53,205 nucleotides of DNA from an uncultured Cytophagales bacterium. Its GTDB lineage: Bacteria > Bacteroidota > Bacteroidia > Cytophagales > Thermonemataceae. A program made the translations under genes and the position numbers. The stretch's first letter is position 1, and every line of letters begins with the position of its first letter. This document shows, piece by piece, positions 17,187-26,430 of this stretch. A model generated the notes under the pieces. The model ran no database searches, was not told the DNA's origin, and saw nothing but the letters and a program-made list of their open reading frames with translations. The stretch is from assembly GCA_938002655.1 (NCBI GenBank), contig CALLAC010000015.1, forward strand, positions 1 to 53,205, read 5' to 3'.

Positions 17187-17217
17187 TTGTAACGTTAAAA
17201 GTTATCACATATATTTG
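17187..17217 (+). promoter_or_regulatory. Promoter of the YceI-YceI-MarR operon
   Basis: TTG at 17187-17189, 20 bases, then TATATTTG at 17210-17217 match the Bacteroidota consensus. The spacer contains the short palindrome TAACGTTA and a nearby GTTA half site, a plausible place for the MarR regulator encoded at the end of the operon to bind; that part is inference. Confidence 0.6.
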
Positions 17218-17255
17218 CAGGAAAATTTTAGTTTTTCACTAAACCTTTTACAACC

Positions 17256-17951
17256 ATGAAAAGTTTAAAAATCTTTGGAATTTTCTTGTCAGGAGCTATT
17301 CTTTTTGCTTCTTGTGAATCTGCTCCTAAAAGCGATGAAGCCAAAACAGGCGAAGCCCAAAAAGTAGATAGCACCCAATCTGCTGATGCTCAAGTATTGA
17401 AAGTAGATTTGGCTAATAGCGTAATTACTTGGGTAGGTACAAAACCCACCGATAAGCACAATGGTACTTTTAACCTTTCAGAAGGTTCAGTATCAGTAAA
17501 AGAGGGTAAAATTGTAGCTGGAAAATTTACGATTGACATAAACTCCTTGAAAGTACTAGATATTCCTGCCGAAGACAAAGACAATGCCAAACTCACCAAA
17601 CACCTAAAAAGTGCCGATTTCTTAGATGCCGAAAAGTTCCCTACTGCAAGTTTTGAAATAGTTTCCGTAGAGCCTTACAAAGCCGATACTACTCAAAAAA
17701 TGAAAGAAAAAGATAAAGAGTATACCCTAGCAAACCCTACACATAGTATTACAGGCAACCTGACTATGAAAGGTGTGACCAAATCTATTACTTTCCCTGC
17801 AGTAGTGAAATTAGAGGCTAATAAATTGGAAGCAGAAGCTAAATTCAATATCAATCGCAAAGATTGGGGTATGGAATGGGGCATTACCGATAAACTTATC
17901 AGTAATACCGTGCACATGGGCTTTAAAATCTTAGCAAATGTAGCCCAATAG
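17256..17951 (+). CDS. YceI-family lipoprotein
   Basis: A 231-residue lipoprotein. The lipobox LFAS-Cys20 ends the signal peptide, a low-complexity linker rich in Lys, Ala and Asp follows (about 21-45), and residues about 47-231 form a YceI lipocalin-like barrel (STITW-type start as NSVITWVGTKP, HLKSADFLDAEKFP, FNINRKDWGMEW). The family binds isoprenoid-like or other amphipathic molecules in a hydrophobic pocket. A second, signal-less YceI gene and a MarR regulator follow in the same direction, which suggests response to a small ligand. Confidence 0.88.
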   Translation: MKSLKIFGIFLSGAILFASCESAPKSDEAKTGEAQKVDSTQSADAQVLKVDLANSVITWVGTKPTDKHNGTFNLSEGSVSVKEGKIVAGKFTIDINSLKVLDIPAEDKDNAKLTKHLKSADFLDAEKFPTASFEIVSVEPYKADTTQKMKEKDKEYTLANPTHSITGNLTMKGVTKSITFPAVVKLEANKLEAEAKFNINRKDWGMEWGITDKLISNTVHMGFKILANVAQ

Positions 17952-17977
17952 CAAAATTGATAAAATGAAAGTAAAAC

Positions 17978-18017
17978 AAGAGCAATAACAAGCACCAACA
18001 GTGCTTTTATTGTTCTT
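17978..18017 (+). terminator. Long hairpin between the two YceI genes
   Basis: AAGAGCAATAACAAGCAC and GTGCTTTTATTGTTCTT pair over about 17 positions with one G-T wobble and one bulge. It may stop or attenuate transcription after the first YceI gene; the T run is interrupted, so full termination is uncertain. Confidence 0.5.
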
Positions 18018-18103
18018 GCTTAAATTTTCAGAAGTTTTTGTAAGATACTTGTCAACGGCAATTTAGTTGTTCTTTGAATTTCACTAAAAAATTTGATATA
18101 CTT

Positions 18104-18634
18104 ATGGAATACATATGGAAATCTGACCCAATACATTCCAACCTTACTTTCGCTGTACCTCATATGATTATCGCAGAGATAGTAGGTTTTATGAAGGATT
18201 TCGACATTACCATTCGCACTACACAATTAGATTTTTCTGATGCAAAAATCGTTGCCGAAATCAAGGCTAATTCGGTTTATACCAACAACGAACAACGCGA
18301 CCAACATCTCATTTCACCCGATTTTTTAGATGCCGAAAAATTTCCAAGTATCAAATTCATCAGTAATGGTTTCAACAAAGTAGCCGATCGTAAATTTCAA
18401 GTTACAGGTAATTTAACTATCAAAGGAAGAACTTTGCCTGTTATTTTAGAAGCAGAATACACAGGACAAGCCCGCGACCCTTGGGGCAATGTAAAAGCTG
18501 GCTTCAAAGTAAAAACACTTATTCGCCGCACCTCTTTTGGTCTTACTTGGAACCAATTGCTCGATAATGGTGCTTGGCTCGTAGGCAACGAAATTAAAAT
18601 AAATTTCTCAGGAGAGTTTATCAGAAGTAATTAG
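18104..18634 (+). CDS. YceI-family protein, cytoplasmic-type
   Basis: A 176-residue YceI domain without signal peptide. It opens directly with the barrel (WKSDPIHSNLTFAVPHM) and carries the family segments HLISPDFLDAEKFP, VTGNLTIKGRTLPV and FKVKTLIRRTSFGLTW. The closing strand is present. A TTG 30 bases upstream is possible but adds nothing recognisable. The shared segments FLDAEKFP and TGNLT-K-G show that it is a diverged relative of the lipoprotein at 17256. It ends eight bases before the MarR gene. Confidence 0.87.
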   Translation: MEYIWKSDPIHSNLTFAVPHMIIAEIVGFMKDFDITIRTTQLDFSDAKIVAEIKANSVYTNNEQRDQHLISPDFLDAEKFPSIKFISNGFNKVADRKFQVTGNLTIKGRTLPVILEAEYTGQARDPWGNVKAGFKVKTLIRRTSFGLTWNQLLDNGAWLVGNEIKINFSGEFIRSN

Positions 18635-18642
18635 TTGTTAAA

Positions 18643-19095
18643 ATGAAAACCATCGAAGAAGCTATCCAAAGCCGCTTTCGCAACGAACAACACAAGGCTT
18701 TGGTAAATATTCTTTACACTGCTAAATTCATAGAAAGCAAAGTACAAAAATATATCAAGCCTTACCAAATCACTATGCAACAATATAACATTTTGCGTAT
18801 TATCAGGGGAGCAGGTGGAAAGCCTGTTTCTCTGAAATACATCAAAGAACGTATGCTCGATAAAATGCCTGATGCTTCACGAATTGTAGATAAACTCTAC
18901 AAAAAAGACTTGCTCAAACGCAAAGAATGCCCTCAAGACCGCCGCAGCGTAGATATTACTATTACTCAAAAAGGCATAGAACTACTCGAAGCAATAGATA
19001 AGCACGCCTCTGAAATCGATAATATTTGTAAGGCACTGAACGAAACAGAACTTCAAAAGCTCAACTATCTGCTTAACCTTTTGCGAAATGAGTAA
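18643..19095 (+). CDS. MarR-family transcriptional regulator
   Basis: A 150-residue winged-helix regulator. The recognition helix region (KYIKERMLDKMPDASRIVDKLYKKDLL) and the wing with the family signature CPQDRRSVDITITQKG are clear; helical ends form the dimerisation domain. MarR proteins are released from DNA by small aromatic or lipophilic ligands or oxidation. As the last gene of the YceI operon it probably regulates that operon. Confidence 0.9.
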   Translation: MKTIEEAIQSRFRNEQHKALVNILYTAKFIESKVQKYIKPYQITMQQYNILRIIRGAGGKPVSLKYIKERMLDKMPDASRIVDKLYKKDLLKRKECPQDRRSVDITITQKGIELLEAIDKHASEIDNICKALNETELQKLNYLLNLLRNE

Positions 19096-19098
19096 GTT

Positions 19099-19737
19099 TT
19101 ACACTTTTACTTTTTGAGCAGGGTTACCAAACACTGTTTCTCCTGCTTCTACATTTTGCACAACCACCGAACCTGCTCCTATACGTGCATTTTTTCCTAC
19201 TTTCACTCCTGAAACAATTGTAGCTCCTGCTCCAATGAAAACTCCTTCTTCTATGCTTACACTATCGCCTACAACGCTTGCTGTACCAATCTGTACAAAG
19301 TCGGCAATTTTGGCATTATAGTCAAGAATTGCCCCTGCACGAATAATATTGTGGTTTCCTAGTTGCACGCCTGCATTCAGTACGGCTTTGGCATCAATGA
19401 GGTTACCATGTCCCATAGCTAAATTGCTAGAAAGAAAAGCCGTTGCATGAATAGCATTGACTGGCATTACTTTTCGCCGCTCAATGAGCATTTCTACGAG
19501 TTTTTTGCGGAGTTTGTTGTCATCGGTGGCTACAAAGGCTTCACATTTTTTGCCAATCAGTTTCAAAAAGCCTTCATCATCAGTGCTTCCCAATACGCTT
19601 ACAAAGTTAATTTCAGTGCCATGTAGTTTTTCGTCGTCATCAAGAAAACAATACACATCAATTTTGTGGCTCTGAAAAATCTCCAAAGCAACGATTCCTA
19701 AGTTTTTTGCTCCTAAAATAATTACAGGATTATCCAT
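19099..19737 (-). CDS. NeuD/PglD-like sugar acyltransferase
   Basis: A 212-residue protein with an N-terminal Rossmann-like PglD domain (VIILGAKNLGIVALEIF, then YCFLDDD) and a C-terminal left-handed beta helix built of hexapeptide repeats (for example IGTASVVGDSVSIEEGVFIG, IVSGVKVGKNARIGAGSVV). The family transfers acetyl groups to amino or hydroxyl groups of nucleotide sugars or sialic acids. The catalytic His is likely in NAIHATAFLSSN. It is divergent from the KdnA-like aminotransferase with about 118 bases between the chosen starts, which supports a shared surface-sugar role. Confidence 0.83.
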   Translation of the reverse strand: MDNPVIILGAKNLGIVALEIFQSHKIDVYCFLDDDEKLHGTEINFVSVLGSTDDEGFLKLIGKKCEAFVATDDNKLRKKLVEMLIERRKVMPVNAIHATAFLSSNLAMGHGNLIDAKAVLNAGVQLGNHNIIRAGAILDYNAKIADFVQIGTASVVGDSVSIEEGVFIGAGATIVSGVKVGKNARIGAGSVVVQNVEAGETVFGNPAQKVKV

Positions 19738-19855
19738 AGCTTTCGAACAATAATTCAAGTGCAAAAGTATGAAATTTCAGTACTTGCTAAAAAATATTTT
19801 CAAAACTTATCAAAAATCCTTTTATTTGCACTATAATTCACCAAACAATAATCTT

Positions 19856-21076
19856 ATGCCCGGAACCGAACTATTTGGAGCAGAAGAACGCAAAGAAATC
19901 AATGATGTATTAGAAACAGGGATTTTGTTTCGCTACAATCATGATAATCTTCGCAATGGACACTGGAAAGCCAAAGAATTTGAAGCTGAAATTGCTAAAT
20001 TCACGGGAGCTCGCTATGCTCACTGCGTTTCGAGCGGCTCTACTGCAGTGGCTACCGCAATGGCAGCTTGCGGTATTGGAGCAGGCGATGAAGTAATTGT
20101 ACCACCTTTTACTTATGTAGCCACTGTTGAAGGAGCTTTACTAGGGGGAGCTTTGCCCGTATTTGCCGAAATTGATGAAACCCTCTGTCTTTCTCCCGAA
20201 GGCATTCGTAAAGCCATTACTCCCAAAACCAAGGCGGTCATAGTAGTACATATGTGCGGCAGTATGGCTAAAATTGAGGAAATCATGCAAATCTGCAAAG
20301 AGCATAATCTTTTGCTTATTGAGGATAGCGCCCAAGCCCTTGGAGCAAGCTATAAAGGCAAAGCCGCAGGCACTTTCGGAAAAATGGGCTGTTTTTCGTT
20401 TGATTTCTTCAAAATTATTACTTGTGGCGAAGGTGGTGCTGTTATTACCGATGATGAAAACTTATACCACCTAGCTGAACAATTCTCCGATCACGGCCAC
20501 GACCACATCGGCGATAATCGTGGTATGGAAAAACACCCTATCGTAGGCTTCAACTATCGTATCGGTGAAATCAATGCCGCTATCGGACTGGCTCAAATAC
20601 GCAAAATCAATTATATTTTAAGCCAACAACGCAAGCATAAAAAAGCTCTGCAAGAAACACTTGCCAAATTCGATGTAGTTAGCTTCCGCCATATCCCCGA
20701 CCCCGAAGGCGATGCCGCTACTTTTATGGATTTCTTATTACCTGACGAAAACACAGCTCGTACCATCGTACAAGCTTTACGCAACGAAGGCGTAGGCGAG
20801 CTTACAGGTATTCAGTATTGGTGGGATAATCAATACCATTACATTCGCAATTGGGAGCACATCAGATTTCTGAAAACCCCTATGAAAACCGTAGCACACC
20901 TTTTAGGTACACCACAAGACTATGCAAACCTACATCTGCCTCAATCTGATAATCTCATTAGCCGTTTAATTTCATTAGTAGTAAAAGTAACCTGGACCGA
21001 AGAACAACTACATACTTTATGCCAACGCATTGAAAAAGCCATGCAAAAAGCTATGACGCAATCAAAGTATATTTAA
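19856..21076 (+). CDS. kdnA: DegT-family PLP aminotransferase, KdnA-like (8-amino-Kdo synthesis)
   Basis: A 406-residue PLP-dependent sugar aminotransferase. From the ATG at 19856 the PLP-binding Asp157 is in EDSAQALG and the Schiff-base Lys186 in SFDFFKIITCGEGG. The start MPGTELFGAEERKEI, the phrases VHMCGSMAKIEEI and FSDHGHDHIG, and IPDPEGDAATF agree with what I remember of KdnA of Shewanella. KdnA makes 8-amino-3,8-dideoxy-manno-octulosonate (Kdo8N) for lipid A-linked core. Its partner KdnB, an iron-dependent alcohol dehydrogenase, is not in the window. An in-frame ATG at 19769 would add 29 residues unlike the family. Confidence 0.82.
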   Translation: MPGTELFGAEERKEINDVLETGILFRYNHDNLRNGHWKAKEFEAEIAKFTGARYAHCVSSGSTAVATAMAACGIGAGDEVIVPPFTYVATVEGALLGGALPVFAEIDETLCLSPEGIRKAITPKTKAVIVVHMCGSMAKIEEIMQICKEHNLLLIEDSAQALGASYKGKAAGTFGKMGCFSFDFFKIITCGEGGAVITDDENLYHLAEQFSDHGHDHIGDNRGMEKHPIVGFNYRIGEINAAIGLAQIRKINYILSQQRKHKKALQETLAKFDVVSFRHIPDPEGDAATFMDFLLPDENTARTIVQALRNEGVGELTGIQYWWDNQYHYIRNWEHIRFLKTPMKTVAHLLGTPQDYANLHLPQSDNLISRLISLVVKVTWTEEQLHTLCQRIEKAMQKAMTQSKYI

Positions 21077-21081
21077 AAGCA

Positions 21082-21291
21082 ATGAAGCCAATTGTACACA
21101 TTTTGATAAGTAGTTTTCTTATTTTTGGATTTGCCTCCAACAAAACAACAGAAAACACCCAGCAAGTAAACCATGACGACAAAGCTAACTCCAACGTTAT
21201 AGAGCAAAGAGGAGATTCTATCTTGTTTGATGCCGAAAAAGAAGTGAGTGAACCCAAACACACAGAAAAAACTATCATAGAAAAACCTTAG
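21082..21291 (+). CDS. Small secreted protein, unknown function
   Basis: A 69-residue reading frame with a signal-peptide-like start ([19 protein letters not shown]) and a polar, acidic/lysine-rich remainder without cysteines or known motif. The ATG lies five bases after the kdnA-like stop, and acr3 follows 52 bases later on the same strand, so cotranscription is likely. I recognise no family. It could be an exported peptide or a chance frame. Confidence 0.45.
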   Translation: MKPIVHILISSFLIFGFASNKTTENTQQVNHDDKANSNVIEQRGDSILFDAEKEVSEPKHTEKTIIEKP

Positions 21292-21343
21292 AAAAAGTAT
21301 AATCTGCAATTTTTTCAAACTCAACCAAATCCTTCAAGCGACT

Positions 21344-22399
21344 ATGAAAAAAGTAGAAACAATCGCTGAAAAACGCAAAAAACTTTCTTTTTTAGACCGC
21401 TATCTTACACTTTGGATATTTCTAGCAATGGCAATAGGTGTAGGAATAGGCTATTTTGTGCCAGGCGTAGAAACCTTTATGGAGCAGTTTCAAAAAGGTA
21501 CTACCAACATTCCCATTGCTATTGGTTTGATTTTAATGATGTTTCCGCCTCTGGCAAAAGTAAAGTACGAAGAACTGCCCAAAGTATTTCGCAATAAAAA
21601 AGTTTTACTGCTTTCGCTTGTTCAAAATTGGCTGATAGGTCCGATTCTGATGTTTCTGCTATCGGTAATTTTTCTACCTGATAAGCCCGATTACATGATA
21701 GGCTTGATTATGATTGGCATTGCCCGATGCATTGCAATGGTAATTGTATGGAACGATTTAGCCAAAGGCGACAACGAATACGTAGCGGGTTTGGTGGCAT
21801 TTAATAGTATTTTTCAGGTGCTATTTTACAGTGTCTATGCCTACGTATTTGTTACGTACTTGCCACCACTATTTGGTTTGAAAGGAGCTTTGGTAGAAGT
21901 CAGCATCGCCCAACTTGCCGAAAGTGTGCTTATTTATTTAGGAATTCCGTTCGTGGCAGGTGTATTTGTCCGCTATCTTCTCATTAAAGCCAAAGGTGCC
22001 AAGTGGTATAATCAAGTATTTATTCCAAAGATAAGCCCTATTACGCTTATTGCCTTACTTTTTACCATTGTTGTAATGTTTAGTTTGAAAGGCAACTTAA
22101 TTGTAAGCATTCCGTTTGATGTACTCAGAATTGCTCTCCCTCTTGTCTTTTATTTTACGATTATGTTTTTTACAGCCTTCTTTTTGAGCAGAAAAGCAGG
22201 TACCGATTATGCCAAAGCTACTTCTTTAGCTTTTACTGCCGCAGGCAATAATTTTGAATTGGGTATAGCAGTTTCTATTGCGGTGTTTGGTATCAATTCG
22301 GGGCAAGCCTTCGCTTGCATCGTCGGGCCGCTTATTGAAGTACCAGTACTTATTCTTCTTGTGAATGCGGCTTTGAGACTTCGTCATAAGTTCAACTAA
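21344..22399 (+). CDS. acr3: ACR3-type arsenite efflux permease
   Basis: A 351-residue inner-membrane protein with about ten hydrophobic segments. The ACR3 hallmark [19 protein letters not shown] contains the essential Cys129, and the second signature near the end ([22 protein letters not shown]) is intact. The family exports arsenite (sometimes antimonite) using the proton gradient. Usually arsR and arsC adjoin acr3; neither is seen here, so regulation is unclear. It ends before a strong bidirectional terminator. Confidence 0.93.
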   Translation: MKKVETIAEKRKKLSFLDRYLTLWIFLAMAIGVGIGYFVPGVETFMEQFQKGTTNIPIAIGLILMMFPPLAKVKYEELPKVFRNKKVLLLSLVQNWLIGPILMFLLSVIFLPDKPDYMIGLIMIGIARCIAMVIVWNDLAKGDNEYVAGLVAFNSIFQVLFYSVYAYVFVTYLPPLFGLKGALVEVSIAQLAESVLIYLGIPFVAGVFVRYLLIKAKGAKWYNQVFIPKISPITLIALLFTIVVMFSLKGNLIVSIPFDVLRIALPLVFYFTIMFFTAFFLSRKAGTDYAKATSLAFTAAGNNFELGIAVSIAVFGINSGQAFACIVGPLIEVPVLILLVNAALRLRHKFN

Positions 22400-22457
22400 A
22401 CAAAAAGTCAGAAGGCTTTTTCAAGTTTATCAGAAAAATACCTGACAGTTGCTTCTT

Positions 22458-22503
22458 AAAAAAGTGAACCTCATACATTTACTTGTATTGGTTCACTTTT
22501 TTG
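22458..22503. terminator. Bidirectional terminator between acr3 and purL
   Basis: AAAAAAGTGAACC (22458-22470) and GGTTCACTTTTTT (22490-22502) pair perfectly over 13 positions; the loop can pair further (ATACA/TGTAT). A and T runs on both sides let it serve both converging genes. Confidence 0.88.
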
Positions 22504-22528
22504 TTATTTCCAAAATCCGTAGAAGTAT

Positions 22529-24769
22529 CTATTCATTCATTTTTTTTGACAGACTTTCTTCGTAGATGCGTTTAGCCTCTTTTACTGAAAGAATTTTTTT
22601 GCCGTCAATTTCAAAATCGCCTGCTGTTACTCTACCCAAAAACATAAACGGCACACCTTTTTTTTCCAAAAATTTTTCAAACTTCATTGTATTGCGAGGT
22701 TTACCTTTTACCGAAACTACTACTCTGCCCTGCCCTTCGCCAAAAAGAAAAGCATCTTTACGATAAAGTGGATGCGTAGCAATACTAAATCCCCAACCTC
22801 TTGGTAAAGCCGCTTCTACCAAAGCAACCCATAAACCTCCGTCTGAAACATCGTGAGCAGAACGAATGAGTTTATTGTGAATTAGCCCTTTAATAAGCTC
22901 TTGTAGCTGATACTCTTCTTCTAAACTAAATTCAGGTGGAGGTGAACCTTTTATGCCCAGATAAGAATACAAATATTCTGACGAAGAAATACAATTTTTT
23001 ACATAGCCTAAAAGATAAATCCAATCTCCTTCCTCTTTGAAATCCAAAGTAGTTTGCCATTCTCTTTTTTCTAAAATTCCAAGCATTCCAATAGTAGGCG
23101 TAGGGAATACAGGTATTTCTTTGCCGTCTATGTTAGATTGATTATAAAAACTCACATTTCCTCCTGTTACAGGTGTATTGAACTTACGGCAGGCTTTTCC
23201 CATTCCTTTAATAGCACCTACAAATTGCCAATATACTTCGGGATTGTACGGATTGCCAAAGTTCAAGCAATTTGTAATTGCTACGGGCTCACCACCACTG
23301 CATACGATATTTCGTGCCGCTTCAGCAACGGCTATCATAGTACCTATTTCTGGGTCGGCTTGTACATATCTTGAATTGCAATCTACGGTGAGAGCAATCG
23401 ATTTACTTGTACCTTTTACAAGTAGAATTGCGGCATCGGAAGGAGCATTTGTACTCTGATTGGCTGTTCCTACCATTGAGTCATATTGTTCATAAACCCA
23501 TTTTTTAGAGCAAATATTAGGGTGAGCAAGTAAAAATTTGGCGATTTTAGGAATATCTTTATCTGTAATATCAGGAATGTTGTTGATGTTGAATTTTTGA
23601 TATTCGGCATAATATTTAGGTTCTTTGTACTCACGTACATACACAGGAGCACCGCCCCCCAAAACCAAACTAATCGCAGGCATTTTGGCAACCGTATCGC
23701 CCAGTACCATAAAACGCAACATACCTGTATCGGTAACCTCACCAATACAACTACAATGCAAATCCCATTTTTCGAAAATGGCTTCAATTTCTTTTTCTTT
23801 TCCCTTTTCAACAACCATCAGCATACGCTCCTGCGATTCGGAAATCAGTATTTCAAAGGGTTGCATGTTTTCTTGCCTCAAAGGCACTTTATCCAAGTAA
23901 ATATCCATACCTACTCCACCTTTGGCACTCATTTCTGAGGTAGAGCAGATAATACCTGCCGCTCCCATATCTTGTATGCCTACTACGTAGCCTGTAGCGA
24001 TAGCTTCAAGGGTGGCTTCTAAAAGCAACTTTTCCTGAAAAGGGTCGCCTACTTGTACGGCAGGTAAGTCTTTTATACTTTCGCCTGTAATATCTCTAGA
24101 AGCAAAAGCCGCCCCTCCTACGCCGTCTTTACCTGTAGCCGAACCTACAATATACACGGGGTTACCTATGCCTTTGGCAACGGCTCGGGCAATTTTATCT
24201 GTCTTCACAACTCCTGCCGAAAAAGCATTGACAAGCGGATTTATCGTAAAAGAGTCATCAAAGAATACTTCGCCTCCTACGGTAGGCACGCCGAAAGCAT
24301 TACCATAGTCGCCAATGCCTTTTACTACGCCTTTAAGCAGAAAACGTACTTGCTCGTTATCCAAATTACCAAAGCGAAGCGAATTGAGCTGAGCGATAGG
24401 TCTTGCTCCCATTGTAAAAATATCACGATTGATGCCCCCCACACCTGTTGCCGCTCCTTGATAAGGCTCAATTGCCGAAGGATGATTGTGCGACTCAATC
24501 TTAAAACTTATCGCATAGCCATCTCCAATATCTACCAAACCTGCATTTTCTTCGCCTGCCTTGGCAAGCATGCGGGGTGAATCTTTGGGCAAAGTTTTCA
24601 GCCAAAGAATAGAATTTTTGTAAGAACAATGCTCCGACCACATTGCCGAATAACAACATAGCTCGGTAAAATTGGGCTTTCTGCCAAGAATTTCAACGAT
24701 TTTATAATATTCCTCCTCTAAAAGTCCAAGTTTGAGGGCAGTTTCTAGTAGATCAGGACGAGTTGCCAT
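22529..24769 (-). CDS. purL: Phosphoribosylformylglycinamidine synthase subunit PurL (small type)
   Basis: A 746-residue enzyme of de novo purine synthesis that converts FGAR to FGAM with ATP. It is the small PurL form that requires separate PurS and PurQ, as judged by its length and lack of an N-terminal or glutaminase domain. Motifs include WSEHCSYKNS (about residue 44), ESHNHPSAIEPYQGAATGVGGINRDIFTMGARP (near 92-124, metal and ATP site), IQDMGAAGI and AHDVSDGGL of the two AIRS-like halves. PurS and PurQ are not in the window. It is monocistronic here, ending at the terminator near 22500. Confidence 0.97.
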   Translation of the reverse strand: MATRPDLLETALKLGLLEEEYYKIVEILGRKPNFTELCCYSAMWSEHCSYKNSILWLKTLPKDSPRMLAKAGEENAGLVDIGDGYAISFKIESHNHPSAIEPYQGAATGVGGINRDIFTMGARPIAQLNSLRFGNLDNEQVRFLLKGVVKGIGDYGNAFGVPTVGGEVFFDDSFTINPLVNAFSAGVVKTDKIARAVAKGIGNPVYIVGSATGKDGVGGAAFASRDITGESIKDLPAVQVGDPFQEKLLLEATLEAIATGYVVGIQDMGAAGIICSTSEMSAKGGVGMDIYLDKVPLRQENMQPFEILISESQERMLMVVEKGKEKEIEAIFEKWDLHCSCIGEVTDTGMLRFMVLGDTVAKMPAISLVLGGGAPVYVREYKEPKYYAEYQKFNINNIPDITDKDIPKIAKFLLAHPNICSKKWVYEQYDSMVGTANQSTNAPSDAAILLVKGTSKSIALTVDCNSRYVQADPEIGTMIAVAEAARNIVCSGGEPVAITNCLNFGNPYNPEVYWQFVGAIKGMGKACRKFNTPVTGGNVSFYNQSNIDGKEIPVFPTPTIGMLGILEKREWQTTLDFKEEGDWIYLLGYVKNCISSSEYLYSYLGIKGSPPPEFSLEEEYQLQELIKGLIHNKLIRSAHDVSDGGLWVALVEAALPRGWGFSIATHPLYRKDAFLFGEGQGRVVVSVKGKPRNTMKFEKFLEKKGVPFMFLGRVTAGDFEIDGKKILSVKEAKRIYEESLSKKMNE

Positions 24770-24918
24770 TGAAAATTTTTTTTAGATTTATGAAAAACCC
24801 TTTTTCAAGCCTCAAATTTCTAAAAAATTTTGAAGCCTGCAAATAATTACCGAAACTTGTAAGATTTTTCCGCCGAACAAAGACCCTACAAGTTTTGTTT
24901 GCTTTAAAAAAAGAAATC

Positions 24919-25647
24919 ATGGAAACAATACTTCCCTACAAATCCAGTCAGAAAAATAAAAAAGAGCAAGTCGCAGAAATGTTCGATAAAATTTCACCTA
25001 CCTACGATTTGCTCAACCATTTGCTTAGTGCAGGTATTGATAAAATTTGGCGAAGAAAAGCCCTCGCAATGCTCAAAGGCAATCAGCCACAATTTATTTT
25101 AGATGTAGCCACTGGCACTGCCGATCTAGCAATTTTGGCACAAAAAATGCTTAATCCTAAACAAATCATAGGAATTGATATTTCGGAAGGTATGCTAGCT
25201 TTGGGCAGAGAAAAAATTCAGAAACTTGGTTTATCTGAAAAAATATTGCTTCAAACCGCCGATTCCGAAAATTTGCCATTTGCCGATAATCACTTCGATA
25301 CCGTCATGGTATCTTTTGGCGTTCGAAATTTTGCTCATTTAGAGCAAGGTTTATCAGAAATTTACCGGGTAATTCAGCCCAAAGGGAAAGTAATGATTTT
25401 AGAGTTTTCTAAACCTTCGGTCTTTCCGATTAAGCAACTGTATCAGTTTTATTCCAAAACTTTTTTGCCTTGGCTCGGAAAACTTATTTCCAAAGACAAA
25501 GCCGCTTACCAGTACCTACCCGAATCGGTAGAGGCTTTCCCCGAAGGTAAAAATTTTGTACAAATTCTTGAAAAAATTGGCTTCAAAAATGTAATTTGCA
25601 AGCGGCTTTCTTTCGGAATTTGCTCGGTGTATATGGGGGAAAAGTGA
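24919..25647 (+). CDS. menG: Demethylmenaquinone methyltransferase
   Basis: A 242-residue SAM-dependent methyltransferase (MenG/UbiE) for the last step of menaquinone synthesis. The opening EQVAEMFDKISPTYDLLNHLLSAGID, the SAM motif LDVATGTADLA, and the signature regions MVSFGVRNF and LEFSKPSVFPIKQLYQFYSKTFLPWLG are typical. Bacteroidota respire with menaquinone, so MenG is the likely role. The ATG at 24919 was chosen; upstream in-frame codons are not conserved. A PorT-family gene follows 71 bases downstream, an arrangement I recall from other Bacteroidota. Confidence 0.94.
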   Translation: METILPYKSSQKNKKEQVAEMFDKISPTYDLLNHLLSAGIDKIWRRKALAMLKGNQPQFILDVATGTADLAILAQKMLNPKQIIGIDISEGMLALGREKIQKLGLSEKILLQTADSENLPFADNHFDTVMVSFGVRNFAHLEQGLSEIYRVIQPKGKVMILEFSKPSVFPIKQLYQFYSKTFLPWLGKLISKDKAAYQYLPESVEAFPEGKNFVQILEKIGFKNVICKRLSFGICSVYMGEK

Positions 25648-25718
25648 TGTTGGGAGATAAGAGACAATTTTGAACTTTTACACGCTCAAATGCAAAATAA
25701 TTACCAAATCCCTACTAT

Positions 25719-26396
25719 ATGACAAAAACTTGCATTGCATTTTGCTTGCATCTTTTGAGCCTAAATCTAGTTTGTGCACAAGGATATGTTACCCATTTAG
25801 ACGACTACGACGAACAACCCATGCACTATGGGTTTGTACTAGGGCTGAATCATAGCTGGTTTTCTATCAAAACCTCCGATTTGAATACCTCCTCCCATTG
25901 GCTTGTTAATAACAAACCTGCTTGGGGCTTTTCGGTGGGGCTTGCGGCAACTTTTCAGCCTGCCGAACTCTTGGCAATTCGTCTTTCACCTACGGCTGTT
26001 TTCGGGCAACGTATCATTCAATTTCAAGATGCAACTACTAGACAAATTACTGAAAAAATTGTAGAAAACACCACTGCCGAGTTTCCCTTTATGCTGAAAA
26101 TCAAATCTTTACGCAGGCATAATGCCCGTATGTTTATGATAGCAGGCATAAAGCCTTACTTTTCGCTTGGCACAAAAGCCTCGCAAGAGCCCGAACGCAT
26201 ACGCATACGCAATACAGGTTTTGCTATTGAATACGGCTTCGGAATAGAACGCTTTTACGAAATGTTCAAATTTGCTCCCGAAATTCGTTTTACCCATACA
26301 TTGGGCAATTTACTTATTCCCGACAACAACCAATTTACCAATCAAATACGCAGTTTGGTTTCGCATAGCGTTTCGGTGTATTTGTTTTTTGAATAA
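25719..26396 (+). CDS. porT: PorT-family outer-membrane barrel (type IX secretion/gliding)
   Basis: A 225-residue protein with a signal peptide (MTKTCIAFCLHLLSLNLVCAQ) and a small beta-barrel chain. It starts its mature part with HYGFVLGLNHSWFSIKTS and ends SVSVYLFFE, with a terminal aromatic residue pair as in outer-membrane barrels. PorT/SprT is a component needed for secretion through the type IX system; the mature-region start and the position after menG fit it. Generic PorT-fold barrels are numerous (another is at 45699), so the symbol is a proposal. It ends 34 bases before the MCE gene. Confidence 0.68.
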   Translation: MTKTCIAFCLHLLSLNLVCAQGYVTHLDDYDEQPMHYGFVLGLNHSWFSIKTSDLNTSSHWLVNNKPAWGFSVGLAATFQPAELLAIRLSPTAVFGQRIIQFQDATTRQITEKIVENTTAEFPFMLKIKSLRRHNARMFMIAGIKPYFSLGTKASQEPERIRIRNTGFAIEYGFGIERFYEMFKFAPEIRFTHTLGNLLIPDNNQFTNQIRSLVSHSVSVYLFFE

Positions 26397-26430
26397 AATT
26401 TACTTTTCTTTGAGAAATTTTTTTTCGGCT

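Noticed and set aside
26272-26430. N-terminal extension of the MCE protein
   Set aside because: These codons overlap the porT gene in another frame; the membrane anchor and MCE domain begin after the ATG at 26431.
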